Assembly: GCA_003141915.1 (NCBI GenBank)
Contig: PLNY01000414.1
Coordinates: 1 to 6,240, forward strand
DNA: 6,240 bases
Source: Anaerolineae bacterium
GTDB taxonomy: Bacteria; Chloroflexota; Anaerolineae; Anaerolineales; Villigracilaceae
Reading direction: 5' to 3'
In this document: one piece after another, positions 5,736 to 6,240 of the stretch
Position numbering within the stretch: the stretch's first letter is position 1
Layout of the letters: the number at the start of each line of letters is the position of its first letter
Translations under genes and position numbers: made by a program
Notes under the pieces: generated by a model
Seen by the model: only the letters and a program-made list of their open reading frames with translations
What the model was told of the DNA's origin: nothing
Databases searched by the model: none

Positions 5736-6017
5736 ATGCAATTGCTCAGCATATTAGCTTATGTATTCGGGATTGTATTTTCATTTTGGCCACTTCTAAT
5801 TCTTGCCCCTATTGGCTGGCGAAAAGGAAATATATTTCGAGGTGTGCTTTTGATGTGGGTGGTTGTTTTCGTTTGTTGGGCAGTGGCACGAGTCATTCCT
5901 CCCATACCGTCTATGCTTATCCCCGAACCTGCGAACACATATCTGTTCTTTTTAACGGGAATAACGGGAATAATTCTATTTGGAATTCAGTTGATAATGA
6001 AAAGACAACAAAGTTAA
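5736..6017 (+). CDS. Small three-helix membrane protein, function unknown
   Basis: A 93-residue hydrophobic protein that I do not recognise. It has three likely membrane helices (about 2-27, 36-54 and 68-88). The first loop is basic (GWRKGN), a proline-rich link precedes helix 3 (PPIPSMLIPEP), and the tail is basic (MKRQQS). There is no cleavable signal peptide. The start is well supported by GGGAGG five bases before the ATG. A perfect inverted repeat lies directly upstream and may end ychF transcription or gate this gene. Base composition is more AT-rich than in ychF, which could mean a different origin, though membrane genes often differ this way. No clear terminator follows. Confidence 0.7.
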   Translation: MQLLSILAYVFGIVFSFWPLLILAPIGWRKGNIFRGVLLMWVVVFVCWAVARVIPPIPSMLIPEPANTYLFFLTGITGIILFGIQLIMKRQQS

Positions 6018-6045
6018 AATTTCCAAAATAAGCCATCGTCTTACA

Positions 6046-6240
6046 TCATTCACTTCCAAAACCCACCGTGTAATATTCTCCATCAGAACTGTCTGAAACA
6101 TAGACATATATCCTTGTGCCCATCGCTGGGAGGGACGCATGGCATATCAAAGCATCTGCTCACGATTCAGATGCTTCTGAATGCGATTCAGAGCTGACTG
6201 CGGACGATTCAGGCGCATCTGCGGACGATTCAGACACGTC
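6046..6240 (-). pseudogene. 3' end of a repeat-containing reading frame with an in-frame TGA (possible nonsense-interrupted gene)
   Basis: A minus-strand frame enters from the right edge and encodes a Ser/Glu/Ala-rich tail in 7-residue units: DVSESSA, DAPESSA, VSSESHS, EASES-stop-A. The TGA at 6162-6160 falls where earlier units have Ser, Ser and His. The same frame then stays open for 37 more codons to a second TGA (6048-6046), starting ADA as in the repeat and going on to GTRIYVYVSDSSDGEYY TVGFGSE-type sequence that looks like beta strands. A low-complexity linker followed by a small C-terminal domain would fit. Either the gene ends at the first TGA, or a nonsense change split it. Two other readings of this stretch (another minus frame and one plus frame) are also open across the repeat, so even the strand is uncertain. 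No family is recognised. Confidence 0.35.
6156..6240. repeat. 21-bp imperfect tandem repeat, about four units
   Basis: The core CGATTCAG occurs at 6163, 6184, 6205 and 6226, each exactly 21 bases after the last. Units 3 and 4 share CTGCGGACGATTCAG; unit 1 has CTGCTCACGATTCAG. A period of 21 is seven codons, which suggests a coding repeat. The array may continue past the window edge. Confidence 0.8.

Noticed and set aside
5705..6031. A 108-codon plus-strand frame overlapping the small membrane protein.
   Set aside because: No ribosome binding site at its start and no membrane or domain pattern; the 93-codon frame has GGGAGG and three clear helices.
6150..6176. A 9-bp inverted repeat AAGCATCTG/CAGATGCTT around the TGA of the right-edge frame, as a terminator or selenocysteine element.
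   Set aside because: There is no T run on either side, and the TGA lies in the loop and not before the hairpin; it is partly a by-product of the 21-bp repeat.

Overview
The window looks like bacterial chromosome of middling GC content: compact genes on both strands, a tRNA gene, sigma70-type promoters and intrinsic terminators. No phage, transposon or CRISPR signal is visible. The GlgC is of the cyanobacterial/plant-like type and the YchF is an unusual variant. Together these would suit a lineage such as Chloroflexota, but that placement is an inference with low confidence.

Layout. Bases 1-2057 (minus) hold the N-terminal three quarters of a P2A-type cation-pumping ATPase, cut by the window edge. 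Its roughly 180-base leader (2058-2238) has the full signature of a yybP-ykoY manganese riboswitch: the GGGGAGUAGC start, P2 to P5 stems, a GUCGUCA loop and a GCAAGACC end. It runs into an intrinsic terminator whose 5' arm overlaps the aptamer's closing stem. A clean promoter (TTGACA-N17-TAGACT) precedes it, and its whole spacer is filled by an inverted repeat. The unit therefore reads as a Mn2+-induced Mn2+/Ca2+ efflux pump.

Bases 2301-2861 (minus) hold a small lipoprotein of unknown function, possibly translated after a 16-codon upstream ORF. Bases 2862-4124 (minus) are glgC, ADP-glucose pyrophosphorylase, for glycogen or storage-glucan synthesis. Just upstream in the same direction is a 35-codon membrane microprotein ORF (4157-4264) with a good ribosome binding site.

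Bases 4307-4535 (minus) form a complete tRNA-Leu(CAA) unit: promoter, tRNA, GC-rich trailer hairpin and terminator. It lies head to head with ychF (4537-5595, plus), a divergent YchF/OLA1-type nucleotidase. The tRNA -35 box overlaps the ychF ribosome binding site. A perfect 17-bp hairpin follows ychF and ends three bases before the ribosome binding site of a 93-aa three-helix membrane protein (5736-6017, plus).

The right edge (6046-6240, minus) carries the end of another reading frame. It has a 21-bp (7-residue) Ser/Glu/Ala repeat with an in-frame TGA in the fourth unit, and protein-like sequence continues in the same frame past it.

The best lead is the riboswitch-terminator-pump unit, a good example of a known class. 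The microprotein ahead of glgC and the interrupted repeat gene are less explained.
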